The notes beneath the pieces were generated by a model that saw nothing but the letters and a program-made list of their open reading frames with translations, had not been told where the DNA came from and did no database searches. A program made the position numbers and the translations under genes. From Reticulitermes speratus (taxonomy: Eukaryota > Arthropoda > Insecta > Blattodea > Rhinotermitidae), in assembly GCA_021186555.1 (NCBI GenBank), contig JAJKFL010000003.1, positions 44,164,408 to 44,228,407 on the forward strand: DNA of 64,000 nucleotides, written 5' to 3'. The number at the start of each line of letters is the position of its first letter. The first letter of the stretch is position 1. Of the stretch, positions 1-12,451 are shown piece by piece.

Positions 1-643
1 AGGTGCTTTTTGCGACTATGCGAACATACCTAAAAACTTCAACATATCGCCCCACAGTCAAGATCCTGCAAGTTCTCATCCATTCAAACCGCGGCACTAG
101 GCAAACACCTACTTCTCGTGGGCAGAGTCCTTGAGAAGTTGACGCTATCGGATCAGGAAATCCCTGGGCTTTTATGTAACTCAATGGTTCACTGTCACGT
201 TCAACAGAACCAGCCACTGCACGCTTCTCGTCGCCACACTGTATCTGTTCTAAGAAATATTTTAATATTATCCTTACATCTACGCCTACAATAATGGGCC
301 TCTCTTTTAAGGTTTTCCGACTTAAATGTTGCACACAGTTCTCACTTTGCACACGGGACCCACCCATCTCACGCGCCTTGACTTAATAATCCTGATAATA
401 TCGTTAAAAGTACAAATACATAAACTCCTCATTACGTAGTATCCTTAGTCCTCCTATTACCTCAACTCTCTTAGGTCCAAATACTCTTCCGGCAATCTTT
501 TCAGTTGCTAAGAAATCACAAAGAATCACCCGAACGCCGAGCTCGTTTCTGCCATTAGTCTGTAACGGTCAGGAATTGTCTGCCTCCGCCCAACCAGTAA
601 GCTTGAGGTGCACCTTTGTCAACGCCCGCGAGGCCTATTCAAT
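1..643. other. Intergenic DNA, nothing recognised
   Basis: I see no gene, repeat or RNA that I can support here. Open frames are short and without family resemblance. Base composition is mixed, with normal-looking CpG frequency. Confidence 0.4.
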
Positions 644-644
644 A

Positions 645-1240
645 CACAGGGTGATTCAGAAGGAAAGGTCAACATTCTGGTGGATGATACTATTGGTCAT
701 TGTGAGATCGGTCACTGTCTGGAAAGAAGTTCGTATAAACATGTGTCTAATTCTCAACGGCTAGCGATGTAGAGCTATTTGAATCTACAAATACAAAAGC
801 ATTGTGAATGGTAATAAATAAAAAGAAATTACTGTTAATTTTAATTTTATGTTTAAATGACAAATCTGTTACACAGAAATGACAAATTTGTTACAGTTCA
901 TAATAAATGCTCGAAATTTCCACCGTCAACCTTAATGCATTTTGCAACTCGCGTGTGAAGATCGCGTGTTGTTGGTCTGACTTAATCTTCACGCTTCTTT
1001 ACGCGGGCAGCAGCATCAAAAATGCGAGCGAACAATCCGTCTCGTGTATCCACCCTCTTTTGTAAACTTCGCTCTTCATGCAACCCCACAAACAAAAATC
1101 TAACGGAGTTTGGCCTGCAGATTCAGACGGCTCTATCTCGGTAACCATTCAGAATTAGGCAATGCTCATATAACATTTTTTTCGCTATGATCGTTACTGT
1201 CACCTCCCAAAATATTGACCCTTCCTCCTGAATCAACTTG
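645..1240 (-). mobile_element. Short Tc/IS630-like DNA transposon remnant with terminal inverted repeats
   Basis: The left end reads CACAGGGTGATTCAGAAGGA and continues AAGGTCAACAT. The right end, near 1212-1235, is its inverted and slightly mutated counterpart (ATATTGACCCTTCCTCCTGA, then ATCAA). Between them, on the minus strand at about 900-1140, lies a decayed transposase C-terminus ending in a VAKCIKVDGGNFEHLL-like string. That string is the usual tail of the insect transposases annotated as DUF4817/Tc-like. The element is only about 600 bp, so most of the transposase is deleted and it cannot be autonomous. The family is recognised from the protein tail and the inverted ends; the exact superfamily name is less certain. 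Confidence 0.7.
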
Positions 1241-1602
1241 CATTCGCAGCTGCTCTACATACCTGCAGGTTAACTCTGTCCGCGACCTAAACACGTGCTA
1301 TAACGTAGGCCTACTGACAAAGAATCAGTTAAATAAAGAAAACACATTGCGATTAAAAATTATGCAGCATCGTGTCCGAACCGCCTTGCATTGGATCCAA
1401 TGATCGGGAATCCAGAATCTACTTTTTCCTGTTTCTATAAAACTCACTGGATGCAGAGTTGTCACGACAAGTCTCCGCACAGTATACGCATAAGCACAGC
1501 TACGTACAACATTGTGTTTATACACACAACGGGAAAAGTGTGTCTGACTAGGTCTGCTTTCGGCAACACGTTCTTAAGAAAATATTTAGGCAAAGATATA
1601 AT

Positions 1603-1625
1603 AATTCAATTCAATTCAATTCAAT
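1603..1625. repeat. (AATTC)n microsatellite, probable LINE tail
   Basis: There are four to five tandem copies of AATTC. On the minus strand this reads as a (TTGAA)n tract at the 3' end of the adjacent LINE fragment, as expected for LINEs that end in short tandem repeats instead of poly(A). Confidence 0.75.
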
Positions 1626-2190
1626 AGGTGTAGGCTCAACAGCAAAGTGCCAATTTTAAAGCCAGCACAAGAAAATAAATACACAAAAACACAACACTAA
1701 AAAAACAAAATCAACAAATATAACAACAGTATGAAAACGGCAATATAAACGAAGTACTGGGACAAAACCCCTAAACCCTGAAAAACATACATAAGTTGTT
1801 TATAAAATGACACAAATTAGTGTAAAGTCTGTTTTAATGAAGTTATGGGTTTCCTAAAGATGTCGCCATCTTTGCACACCAAGTTAGCAGCCGAAATGTA
1901 TCTAGCAGACGGAGAGTTTTTACAAGTGACAGAAAACAGGGGAGTACCTGAAATTACAAGGACGAAATCGAATACCAGTAATATCAAAAAGAGAAGGGCA
2001 ACATTTTCAACCTGAATAAACAGAAATTAAAAATAAGGCATCAAGATGTAGTCTTCTGTCGTACAGGATGAGAAGTTTTAGAATTTTTAAGAAAATCCTC
2101 GTATGTAACATGGTCATGAGGAAAGTAACGATTTTGACAGAGGGCTACAAACTTCCACTGAATGCGTTCCAGATTTTTAGCCTCAGTTTT
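1603..2190 (-). mobile_element. Decayed LINE fragment, 3' end of reverse transcriptase ORF
   Basis: Read on the minus strand from about 2190 to 1850, the translation gives an interrupted protein. Its segments resemble the post-RT C-terminal region of CR1/Jockey-type LINE polymerases: a FLKILKLLILYDRRLHLDAL stretch, then a VYSG...CPSLFDITGIRFRP stretch. Several stop codons break it. It is followed by AT-rich 3' UTR-like sequence and a (TTGAA)n tail at 1603. It is a dead, 5'-truncated copy. The LINE clade is a judgement from motif style only. Confidence 0.6.
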
Positions 2191-3500
2191 ACCTTCTTAA
2201 AAAGTTCAGACTACAGTCCATGACTGAGCTCTCAAGCTCTTTCCCATTCACTTCCCCAACTTCTAGGGCCGCAAAACTGAGTCCCGAACTTCACACATCA
2301 CACCACTGAGTTGAAAAGATATTTTGAGAAGACGGACAGACATTTAGGGCACATTCACAATATTCATGCGGAACACCGATGAAAACATTTCCCAATTAAC
2401 TTCACATTTTATCATCCATTTCCTCAAATGTTCAGCCAGACGTCTGAGGATACCGGTACTGCAAAATACGTGACAGGATTGTTATTTAATGGCACTGTTC
2501 AACTGTTGCATAATTTGTTTCTTAAATTTTATGTATTCAATCATGTAAAAATTACGAAATGTGTCTCACCACATATGAAGGCCTTTAGTAAATCATTACA
2601 AACAGGCAGCAATACGGCATTATACAGGCTGCTTACAGAATTAAAATTAATTAGAATTAATTTTGGAGTTGTAATCAATCAAACTTTATACGTCAAGGCC
2701 ACATGCCAAGTTTCCCGCAAACGCAGCAGTTCTTCCAGATGCAGACTGGTGCTAAATCCCCGAATAAAGATAAATCACTGAGCTACAAGAAAAAAATGTA
2801 TTTTCTGGTACAAGAAAAATAGTTCGACTATCGTAAATAAACGAAAGCAAAGAGAATCTGGGAAACACTTTTCATCTCTGGCTCCATTAAAATTTGATAC
2901 CGACGGCTAAGGAAGATTGCTTGTGCAAGGTTGTGCCTGGGAGGCTGAGAGGAAATCACAGGAATGCGAACCAACCAAAGAGCTAAAGGCGAAGACTTGC
3001 GCGAAGTCGGCGTCCCTTGGTCCGTTTGGCCATACCTGTGTAATGAACTCATAGCTGGGCTTGTGATACGGAAACCTTAAAACTACCACCGGGACTTTTG
3101 CTTATGCTGACGGAGTTCCCATTTCTGGCTGGGCGGCTTGACGCGGTCATACCAAGAACTTGCGCTGTAAGTGGCAATTTGTCCTCAAGGAGGGAAGAAA
3201 TTTAGATGCATGGCTTTCTGGGGCTTGAAGGCACAGTGGCTAGATCGCATTCGCTGAAAGGTATTCGACCTGGGGGGGGGGAGTCACTTTCGTGAGGCCT
3301 ACGTGACTGTTCGGGTGTGGACCGCGTCCCGTCTTGGCACTATAACCTGGAACTTGTCTTACAACTAAGGAAAATCAAGGAACAATTTGTTAGGGTAGCC
3401 GAAAAAGTGCTGGGAAACATTCGTGTGTCGACTTGGCCGTCTTTTACAAGCTGCCTCGACTGGCCTGCTGACTCCCACTCGCCCTAAACAACGCCTGAAG
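2191..3500. other. Intergenic DNA, nothing firm
   Basis: I see no gene here. Around 3222-3290 there is a weak tRNA-like block (GTGGCTAGATCGC followed by GGTATTCGACCTGG) that could be a SINE head. It is followed by a G-run at about 3272-3281. I do not recognise the rest. Confidence 0.35.
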
Positions 3501-3760
3501 CGAATCTGGTCAATCCTCGGTCAGCACAAGTACCTTCGCAAGCTGCCGAATTGGCGTGCTCTCCTGCACCAGCAACTTTCAGTCGGAACTCCCAAATCCT
3601 CGTGAATTTGCATCTTACCAACGTAACAAGTTGCGTCAGTCTCAATCCGAAGACACTCGGACTGCACCAGTTGAAGCTTCCTGAGGTGGGTGCGGGCAGC
3701 CGACTTCCAGGTAGGGCACGAGTAGTACATCAAAAAACGAATGAGCTGCTTACAAGGCAG
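3500..3760 (-). mobile_element. Jockey-like LINE reverse transcriptase C-terminal fragment
   Basis: On the minus strand the reading frame gives SCPTWKSAARTHLRKLQLVQ, then SECLRI, CYVGKMQIHEDLGVP. This follows the conserved end of Jockey-clade polymerases (a 'Y..P.W..A...H..KLQ..QNK.LR' block, then 'WYV....IH.DLG.P'). No upstream RT catalytic motifs are present, so it is a small relic. Downstream the frame is lost. Confidence 0.7.
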
Positions 3761-4066
3761 AGCACAGTTTCTGTAGGCCAGTTTTCGTCATCAGGCCTCA
3801 AGAGGTCCGTTACTTCGTTACGCGTTAAATCGCGGATGGCACTTAACGCGCACAACAACAAACACCCTTTGAAAAGTAACGCAGACTATTATGGATGCAA
3901 AACTCACTAGACAGACTCAGAAGATGCCAAAACTATGGCACCTAGTGACAAGAAGTTCTGCTATTTGCCGCTCTCGGTCCTAGCGGTCAGTTCGACCAAC
4001 TTCAGGTACCGCTTTCGTAAAATGCAGTCACAACAAGACGACAGAACTATGAGCTGTACGTGATTA

Positions 4067-4125
4067 CGATGATTATGATGATGATGATGATCATCATCAT
4101 CATCATCATCGTCGTCGTCGTCGTC
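4067..4125. repeat. (GAT)n/(ATC)n/(GTC)n microsatellite
   Basis: A run of ATG triplets switches to ATC and then GTC triplets. The ATG/ATC half is self-complementary. It produces artificial Asp- or His-rich reading frames that should not be called genes. Confidence 0.95.
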
Positions 4126-4589
4126 ACCGTTAAGTTCAGCACGTGACGGATAAGGCGAAAGTAAATTTGTATGTTCTGTAAACGACAAAGGCCCTAAAAA
4201 TCAATTAGTATGGAACGCATCTTAGGAATAAAAAGCAGGCTTACTCCATGAGTTCATCTTTCCAGCCCAGTTCAACTTTATGTCACTTCATTAACTTTAT
4301 CAATTTAAGAGATATGTTTCAAAAATATTAACAATATTACAATCGAGTTCATTTTCGAAAGACATATAAAACTGGTCCTCGTATTATCCTGCCTCATTTT
4401 TCCTTTTGTTATACATACACATATTGGCCACGAATAATGTGAATAATAAATGCGGAATCACATTAATGGGAGCCACAATTATTTATATAGTATTTATTGG
4501 ACAGGTGACACAAGCAGTTCAATAATTGGCCATATAACTTTTGAGATAAAACATCTAAGGTCACTTTGAGCAGACTGAGAAGTATTTTA

Positions 4590-4740
4590 CAGACACCTAC
4601 CTGCGTCTGAAATGAAGATGAACAAGCAGGTACGAAAGCATAATGGCTGGGATTCGATCTCTGGCACAGAGTCCCTACAACGCAATCTCCGGTTCGATAG
4701 GTGCTGAGAGTGGGAGCAATGACTGTGCCCGAAATTAAAG
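4590..4740 (-). mobile_element. Possible tRNA-derived SINE head
   Basis: On the minus strand the segment contains an internal-promoter B-box-like sequence, AGATCGAATCCCAGCC. It is preceded by a degenerate tRNA-like half (CCGGAGATTGCGTTGTAGGG). No second copy of this exact unit was noticed in the window, so this is tentative. Confidence 0.4.
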
Positions 4741-5160
4741 CTGACCACTCACTCAGAGATGTCAACGACCCCTAGAGGTACTGACGGTGTCGCCCTGGCA
4801 CAAATATGGCAGTTACCTGACGCAAAATTTTAATTCAGTTTGTCGCACGTAAGACTCAAACGTGTAACAAAGATAAGAAAACTGGTCCACAACAGTATTC
4901 TAAAAATTTCATTCTTAAAACACCTTTCTCTGCCCATAAAAGCAGCTATACATAACACATAATTTAAGAAAATGTATTTTAAATGTCATCACGATTAATT
5001 TACAACCGCTGTAGCTGCAAGTCTTCATTTGTAACACCACAGACGTAAGTTTACTTTTTTCCCCCCCAGAACGCGATGAGTCAGCACTTCCGTACATAAC
5101 GTATTTGGCAAACTTGAAAGTCTTGAACCAGCCCCAATTCGATCCATCGATATGCCTTGA

Positions 5161-5241
5161 TGTATATATATAATATATATATATAACAGACAGACAGATC
5201 GATATAGACAGATACAGATATAGATAGATAGATAGATAGAC
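5161..5241. repeat. (TA)n, (CAGA)n and (GATA)n microsatellite cluster
   Basis: An AT dinucleotide tract is followed by CAGA and then GATA tetranucleotide repeats. The repeats explain the Tyr/Ile/Leu-rich open frames on the minus strand. Confidence 0.95.
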
Positions 5242-5977
5242 CGATAAGCGACACATTAGATCTAAAGCAGTAGATATAACAAGATTTTATTTTAGTCACC
5301 CAAACCCAAGAAACCACTGCGCGGAAAACACATACCAGACACTTGTGTTTATTTTTCCTCAGAATACAAGGTAAACGTCAATGGAACTACACACAGGGAG
5401 AATTTGTACATTTACATGTAACAGCAAATTGAAATTATGCAATCGGTCACTGTTTATACGTGGCGATTTAAAAAAAATGTAGTCTGTTACAGAGATTTCA
5501 TTCCTTAATAAGCCTTTGAAAAGGTAACAGCGCCTAAAAGCCTTTGCAATTTAGATGTGTGTGTTGGTATTACTGAGGCAGTAAGTTTAAACATACATGG
5601 ATAAGGTAACCACTAATGACATTGTGAACATGCGGCTTTATCAAGTTTTACTCGGCACTCCATAAACAAGCATTCGATATTTCCGTCCCAGTTCTAAAAC
5701 ACCTACGTTCAACCACGTTCATGAAACAAAACTGCAGGCACCTGTAACACAATCATAAAGCCAAGGCAGGGCTGCCTCCCAAGTTGTGCTGTGTCTATCA
5801 CGTGATTGTGCGTAAGTTTCAGCACTGGGACCCCACACACCGACGACAACCCACAATGAAAGCCACCGCAACATAATCAATAGGCTTCTTATATAGGACG
5901 GAAAAAACCTCACACAAATATTGTAACCTGCCAAATCTAAACATGTGCGACACATTGTGATGATAAACTAATTTGAC

Positions 5978-6180
5978 TAGGCCGTGCCATGGCTCAGGCG
6001 GTTAGTCGCCGGCCTCTCACCGTGGAAGCCCGGTTTTGATCCCGGGTCAGTCCATGTGGGATTTGTGGTGGACAAAGTGACACTGGTACAGGTTTTTCCC
6101 CGAGTACTTCGGTTTTCCCCTGTCAATTTAATTCCACCGGTGCTCCGTTACTCGGAAAAATAAAAAAAAAACTGACCATC
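5978..6180 (+). mobile_element. tRNA-derived SINE, family A, copy 1
   Basis: The element starts near GCCGTGCCATGGCTCAGGCGG. It contains a perfect pol III A-box match (TGGCTCAGGCGG) and a B-box-like GGTTTTGATCCCGG about 40 bases later, as in a tRNA head. The body (CAGTCCATGTGGGATTTGTGG, then GAGTACTTCGGTTTTCCCC) recurs at 12455 and 43063, which shows it is dispersed. It ends in an A-rich tract near 6160-6175. I treat it as a SINE, not a functional tRNA gene, because it has no complete cloverleaf. Confidence 0.85.
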
Positions 6181-6269
6181 TTCATCACAGGGTTGCACAA
6201 TAAGCCTTAAGGCTGCGGTGCGTCCGTAGCATCTGCTGCGGGGCCCTCAAAAAATGACTACATTAAGGT

Positions 6270-8260
6270 GTCCTCCTTAAGACACCAAGAATGAGCTCTT
6301 TACGGAATCAAACGTTTATTGCCGCGTTCACAAGAGTCTGTACTAATCACCGTGACAAAATATATTAATATAGCAGAACAAATGTTACTGCGTCAGAATC
6401 ACGATCTTCAACAGTTTCTATGCTTGTGATCAGTGGACCTAATTACAGAGGGTAGTTGGATTTATAACGTAGAAAGCTGGATTCTCGCACGTGCTGCCAC
6501 TACCAATATCGTCATTTGCAACGCCAGTACCTGTTCGTGTCCAAGCAGTCCCATGTTCTACTAGATTCAACCAGATGTAGATGTGCAACTCGGCTGGGCT
6601 ACACTGCTGACCGGACGGCCACTTTCCCAACAGCGAACAGTAGCCCGCCCCTCCAACCAGCTCGCACCGTTCAGGCAGGCGCCGTCAACGGACGCCCCCG
6701 GCCCAACATACATTTTCATTCCTAATTTTCTGCTTATTTTGTTTTGTGAAATAGCAAAGGAACAAGCTTTATACATGTAGGCACATAGGAGTGTGATACT
6801 GGTTCTGTAAACGTGGGGGTTACGAGTAACGAACAGGAGCAGAAGGTGAATATCACGCCCAGGGACTCAGTTTTAGGACCATTACAAACCTGCATTTCTT
6901 TGAATTCAGGTCACAGACTACACTTCGATGAGACGGCTGTACTAGCCAGAGCCACAGGTTACATGGATCGCCTAGTAGGGACCACTGACAAAGACTAGAC
7001 ACCAAAAACTTCCATACGAATAATGGATTCACGGTAAGTCGGGCCTATACCCATTAACCAATACGCTGCAGGCAGCGTATCGTGTCCACAGCTCAGTTAA
7101 GCAACATTCAGTCAACAAGATTCCATCGGTTACCATGCTGAGCTAAGCCCAGCACCCGGACACCAAAACGCTCCACGAAGCCATACCAGGTCCGCAGAAT
7201 AGGACCGAATGGGTTACCCCACCGAGTCGAACCTACGGTAGCCGGTCACCAACAAGCTCTAGAACACATCACGTTCACATTACTCAGAAAGAACGGAGCC
7301 TGATGGGATACCTTGCCTCAGACTGACACATATCTACAGCGGAAATTAATAAACATTCTGTTCCAGGGAGTTCAACTGAAAACCGAACCCAGCCGCACGG
7401 CATGCGTAATGGCCTTACAGTCCGCATACACTACATATAATACAACCTACCGCATGTTAGAGTAGATGCTGGAAATGACCTCCTTCAACTCGCAGACATG
7501 CTTGATCTCGAAGGAAATGAAACGCAGGGAAACAGTCCTCTAAATTTCCTACGACTCTTCTCATATGATTTATTCCTTATACAGGTTTCCGCAATGAAAA
7601 TCCTCTGTATTAAACTGTACTGCACACTCACGAACTGAAGACATGTACGTTACATTATGTTCACACGTCTGTTACACAGAGTAGATTAAACTGGACTGTG
7701 TGACTAACGTGATGCAATGTGCCGCACAGCGGCGATAGGACTGGCGATTTGTGAGTCACGCAGCTTCCGTTAAACTTGCCGCGCAGTATCGGCAATTTCT
7801 AGATAAGAATTTCAAAAAGTATTTAATAATCTATCACCAGGTGTCAAGCATGTCTGCGAGTAAAGGAGGTAGTTACCAACACCTACTGTAACATGCAGTA
7901 AGATATATTATAAATTATATACATTATTTGAGAAAACGTAAGGCCGTTAAGCTTGCCGTAGGGTTCGGTTTTCAGTTGAACTACCTGTAGAACGCCATAG
8001 GGAGCACCCTGCCTCGACTTTCAGTATGCTGCAGTAGTAAGCTTGATGGTGATCATATAATTGACCGTTCTGAAAAGTATATAATCTGACCAAGAGTGAT
8101 TACCTATCACAGTGACATGTTATCAGCCTTTATACACGCACATTCAAGTTCCTGACACAGTATAACCACACTGCCAGAGTATAATATCCCACTTCCTTCT
8201 ACCCATCCTACACCTTGTCACATCCTCCAGTAACAAAATATAGTCCTCTGCACACAGTGT
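6270..8260. other. Intergenic DNA, CpG-rich, nothing recognised
   Basis: No coding signature, splice-consistent exon or known repeat was recognised. Many 60-base lines here contain three to five CpG dinucleotides, unlike the right two thirds of the window. Confidence 0.4.
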
Positions 8261-8261
8261 G

Positions 8262-8535
8262 GGCCGGGATAGCGTAGTCGGTATAGCGACTCGCTACGAG
8301 CTGGACATTCCGGGTATCGAATCCCGGTGGGGGCGAGATTTTCAGCAACCGTCCAGACCGGCCCTGGGGCCTACCCAGCCTCCTGTACAATGGGTACCGG
8401 GTTATTCTCGGGGGTAAAGCGGCAGGGGCGTGGAGTTGACCACCCACCCCCATCTAGCGCCGAGGTTAAAGAAAGAGTACAGCTATACCTCTACTCCCCC
8501 TCTGGGCCTTCATGGCCTGTTCTAGGATTAACTGA
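8262..8535 (+). mobile_element. tRNA-derived SINE, family B, full-length copy
   Basis: This has a tRNA-like head with a perfect A-box (TAGCGTAGTCGG) and a near-perfect B-box (GGTATCGAATCCCGG). A body follows, with the blocks GGGGCCTACCCAGCCTCCTG, GGGTACCGGGTTATTCTCGG and CCTTCATGGCCTGTT. The same body recurs at 25455-25605 (plus strand, without head) and 60490-60720 (minus strand). The 3' side ends in an (AC)/A-rich tract near 8543-8560. The open frame that crosses it is a by-product. Confidence 0.9.
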
Positions 8536-8539
8536 GTCC

Positions 8540-9440
8540 TCTGCACACACACAAAAAAATTCCCTCCAAAACTCCCCTCTTTTAAAAAGTATTTGTAAAC
8601 CTACCGTCTGTTGAAACCACCGCTGAGCATACCTGAGACATTACCGTACACAGGACCAACAGTTCACACACAAACTGCTACCTCTGTCCTCACAACATTC
8701 GGTTCTACGGCCGTTAATTATATCCACCACATCATTAACGGATTATTAAGACAGATACGTCTCCGGACTGACCCGACTGATAGCCGGACATTACTTTTAG
8801 TCAACGTGAACGCTTCATCGTCACCATTACTATCACTGAAGTTTAATATGACTGCATGCTTCTTACTGAACATATCGACCCAGAACTGCTTGAAAAATCT
8901 TTCCGCTGTTCGTCCATAGCCTTCCACATATATGCCCGCACTGCCCAGCGCAAGATACTATCAACATTCACAGCCCACTATAATAAGCTTGTATAGTCAT
9001 GATAAACGCAGAGAATGTAAGCTGAGACCGGTTGAATACGAAACCACGTACCCACTCACTGGAGACGTTCGGTCCGTGTTGTGGACCAGTGCCGCCATGC
9101 CACCCTTATTATGTGCACGTCTGCATACCTCTTACAACAATTCAAGAGGCGAACCTGGCAAAATTCAATTTATATCATCCACGATCACCATAACGCGGAT
9201 GTAAACATAGCCGAGGTACAGGAGTGACATGAAAAACAGACGTCCGCCTTACTTATGATGTAACATTTTCTCCCAACTCAACAATCCTAACAACTTATTT
9301 CCTTTTAATCTAATTTTACGGGCTTATTTACACTCAGTCGTGTATTTGTACTGCTTTCATAAGTCGCACACATTAATCTCACGCCGCACAAACATGGCAT
9401 GTCTTCACTACGTGGATATTCAGCTCACATTTGAAACACA
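8540..9440. other. Intergenic DNA, nothing recognised
   Basis: I see no supported gene or repeat apart from short low-complexity runs. Confidence 0.35.
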
Positions 9441-9444
9441 AACT

Positions 9445-9463
9445 CCCCCCCCCCCCCCCCCCC
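9445..9463. repeat. Poly(C) tract of 19
   Basis: A homopolymer C run, possibly of uncertain true length in the assembly. Confidence 0.95.
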
Positions 9464-9485
9464 GACACACGTGCTTAAGGAATTA

Positions 9486-9664
9486 CATTCATTCTGTAGT
9501 CTGTCTTACGACAGGTCCGTAGCCTCTTCCAAAGCGAGTTCTCCACAGGGTGCGATCTAGTGCTTCCTCTTTCAATTTCCAGTATCTTTTCTTTTCCTTA
9601 AGGTCATCCAGTAGCTGCTTACGTCTTCTCTCTCGTCGTCCCGTCATTTCTACAGCCATTTTGT
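9486..9664 (-). mobile_element. 3' end fragment of the GRGYGPVVRQTTE LINE
   Basis: The minus-strand translation ends MTGRRERRRKQLLDDLKEKK, then RYWKLKEEALDRTLWRTRF, then GRGYGPVVRQTTE and stop. It is the same protein tail as the LINE copies at 14.7-17.4 kb, 43.4-45.0 kb and 49.3 kb. It is severely 5'-truncated. The insertion ends in a CATTCATTC (GAATG on the minus strand) motif, the repeat unit of this LINE's 3' end. Confidence 0.92.
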
Positions 9665-10754
9665 ATACGGTATTTCTTTTTCTACTTGACCCATAAGCGC
9701 CGGCCCGACGTTCTAGTGACTTTTTTATTAGACTTTCTAAAGTTTATTATCATTACGATCGTTTGTCTAGCTCAGGTCTTCGACTGTTAAACCTTCCCGA
9801 CACGCGACGTACGGCGCAACGCTGGCGGAGCGTTGAACCGGCGCTTATTGGTCAAGCAGGAAAAAAAATCCCATATAGTACGCCACTTACGACTGTCGTA
9901 CTGGATTCAGACACGAGGAGTTTTTGTATTTCATTTCTGTTATTTTAGAAAGGCACACTGATACAGCGACAGCATAGAGGGGAGTTTCATGATTTGTACT
10001 CCTTGCCAATTATTGGAATGTTCTAATCACGGAGGATGAAACGGACAAGTCAACGTAGCAGATAAGGGAAGGGACTGAAATGCAATTGTTGGCAGAAAAA
10101 CTTGAAGGAAACAGACATTCAGGAAGACCCAGGAGTAGAATGCAGAATAAAATTAAACGGGTCTTAAAACTTTGGATGGAAGGCTCACTGAACCGTCGAG
10201 TTCCATAAAATGTGAGCATTTGACTATCTGAGCATGTCTGGCATGCAATTATTTTCTACATACTACGAAAATATCCTTAATGGAAGCCAAACACTAAACT
10301 GATGGGCCTTGAACACAACGTACAAGCCGCCGGGTAGTGCTGGTAAAGACGGCTAATGCGCGAAGCTGGCCATAGCTTTATCTAACGTCGAGATCAAGAA
10401 TTCATTCGCAATTTCCACCCAACGCTTCCATGGCGTGAAACAAAGGAAAACCCTGCACAGTCCTGATCGCACCTCAACTTGTGGACAGAAAGACGGATAC
10501 ACGAAATTAAAGACCCTGGGTGTAGGGCCACGCCTGAATATCAAGAAATCTGAAAACATGTTTGCAAAGATACTGAAGTCCGATATAGAACACAGTGGTA
10601 ATTCAGTCCAACGTAACTTTTTATTAATAAAAAGTTGCGTCGTTTCAAAATCTAACTACACGTCTCGGCTTATAATGAAGCCACCACAGGCTACTTTGTA
10701 TGTGTATATACACGTATATATACACCAGTGCAGGAAAATATCACGAAACGGTTA
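9665..10754. other. Intergenic DNA, nothing firm
   Basis: No gene recognised. Short open frames are not family-like. Confidence 0.35.
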
Positions 10755-11016
10755 GTTTTTAAAAAGGCATTGAGGTCTCAAACCTCACAATCGTATTTCG
10801 GAAAAATGTCTTCAAGAATAGCCACATTGATATAATATAAATTAAACTTATATTATATTATATTATATATGACGAGCAACAACTTAAACCGTTATATGTA
10901 ATACAACGTAATGCAGTAAGATTAATAAAAATTTATTAGACTTTCAGGGCTACTCTTGAAAACAATGTTTTTTTTAAATACGATTATGGGGTTTGAGACC
11001 TCAATACCCTTTTTAA
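10755..11016. repeat. Fold-back (inverted) repeat, arms about 65-70 bp
   Basis: The left arm contains GGCATTGAGGTCTCAAACCT, then CACAATCGTATTT. The right arm contains the inverse, AAATACGATTATGGGGTTTG, then AGACCTCAAT. The inner part is AT-rich with a (TATAT)n stretch. It also holds a short frame reading LKPLYVIQRNAVRLIK, which is reminiscent of the thumb region of LINE polymerases. Confidence 0.8.
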
Positions 11017-12240
11017 ATAACTATAACTTTTGGTAGTATCTTCTTCTATACGTGTTTATACAAAAAAAATCCTAATAGCATTATCATAAACCGAAAGATG
11101 TATCTACGTCGTAAAAGTCATTTGTTTCATCAGTTAATTGTGTTAGACTGGTTACCATTGTTTGTGATCTTGTACTGTAAATACAACGGGCTCTGATACT
11201 AGGAGTATAAAATTTCAATGAACCCGTCATTATACAACGTCGGGTAAGAATTTTACGATACGTATTTTATTTAACGACGCTATTTCCACGGCAAAAGTTC
11301 GACTGAGACGAGATAATCACACTGATAACAGCAGTGCCGTATTTATGTACAGCTTAAGTTACGCAAGCCACAGCTTCGGGTCTCGCAATCGGAAGGGCCC
11401 CCAAATACTGAAAACGCGTTAATTCTTAAAACTTGGAGGACAACACATGGCTGTCGTGAAAAAGTCTGCCCATGAAACTGCTCAAACACAAATCTTAAAA
11501 CTTTATTAATTTCTCCTACCAGTGTTTCAAAATATACAGGGGCTTCATTTTCGTAACAGCTCACGGCCTCCGAGTCCGAATCTGGCCCCCAGGAAGACCA
11601 GATAATCCCTCAATCCTGATAGCCATAACCTGGCAGAGATTCGAGCAGCGTACCTGCCGGATATAAAAGTACCGCGATCCCCAACCTGTTCGATGACATA
11701 GTGAAAATATGTAAATATATTCAACCATAACCATAAAATGCTGGTGGCCATGTTTGTACAAAAAAAGAGCAACCAGCGTCATTCGAGTTATAAATACCCG
11801 TCCATTTGCATGCCATGTCGCACTGTGTCCATTAATTAATTATACATAAGCTTTTCCTAAAACCAAATGTTACGATGAACTACAGCACTTATAAATCAAT
11901 GTAACGGCCAGTGATTAGTAGCAGGGGAACTGGTCTGTAGGGAGGGCAACACGCATCCAGCAGAACGCCGTCTGAAAATCTTACATTGTGTACTGAAAAC
12001 TAAATCCACAGAGGACAATCCTTCTTGGAAAGCCAACAGCAGCTCCAGGAATCCCCAGCTTATGGAACTCGAAAGACCAGAACCGTGGATTCCGTTCTTC
12101 TGGTAAATGACACTGCATATATTGGTATTCGGATTCCGACGTTTAGAGGCAATATACTGCCCTCATCTTTGACAGTGAAAATGTCTTCTGAAGAAGAGGA
12201 AACTATGTTGCCTTGAAACGTCTGAACCTATTACCCACTG
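11017..12240. other. Intergenic DNA, nothing firm
   Basis: Around 11570-11690 there are two sequences resembling pol III B-boxes on the minus strand (GCTCGAATCTCTGCC and CCAGATTCGGACTCGG). They could be an old SINE, but I could not delimit one. Confidence 0.3.
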
Positions 12241-12244
12241 ACGC

Positions 12245-12310
12245 ACGTCAGTTCCTAGAAGACGGACTTCTTCGCTACACCACTGTGAAAACCTCAAAAT
12301 TCTCATAGGC
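12245..12310. repeat. Short dispersed repeat, copy 1
   Basis: The segment ACTTCTTCGCTACACCACTG, TGAAAACCTCAAAATTCTCA has diverged relatives at 31165-31235 and 40975-41030. The shared skeleton is a CTTC..CAACACTGCTGTGAGAA block followed by a CTCGCA-like end. The parent element is unidentified. Confidence 0.45.
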
Positions 12311-12451
12311 CATTACCATACCAAGAGCTCGCCACTGGTCCCTGTTCCCAAGCCAGAAGAATCCAATCCACATCCTCCCACCCCATTCTTTCGATGTACT
12401 TCATCTACCAAGTGACCTCACTCCTTCAAGTTTTTTACTAAAATTCTGGGT

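Noticed and set aside
3961..4188. Asp/His-rich open frame
   Set aside because: It is produced by a GAT/ATC/GTC trinucleotide repeat.
5978..6060. Possible functional tRNA gene
   Set aside because: It has A- and B-box matches but no complete cloverleaf, and its body recurs at two other sites, so it is a SINE head.
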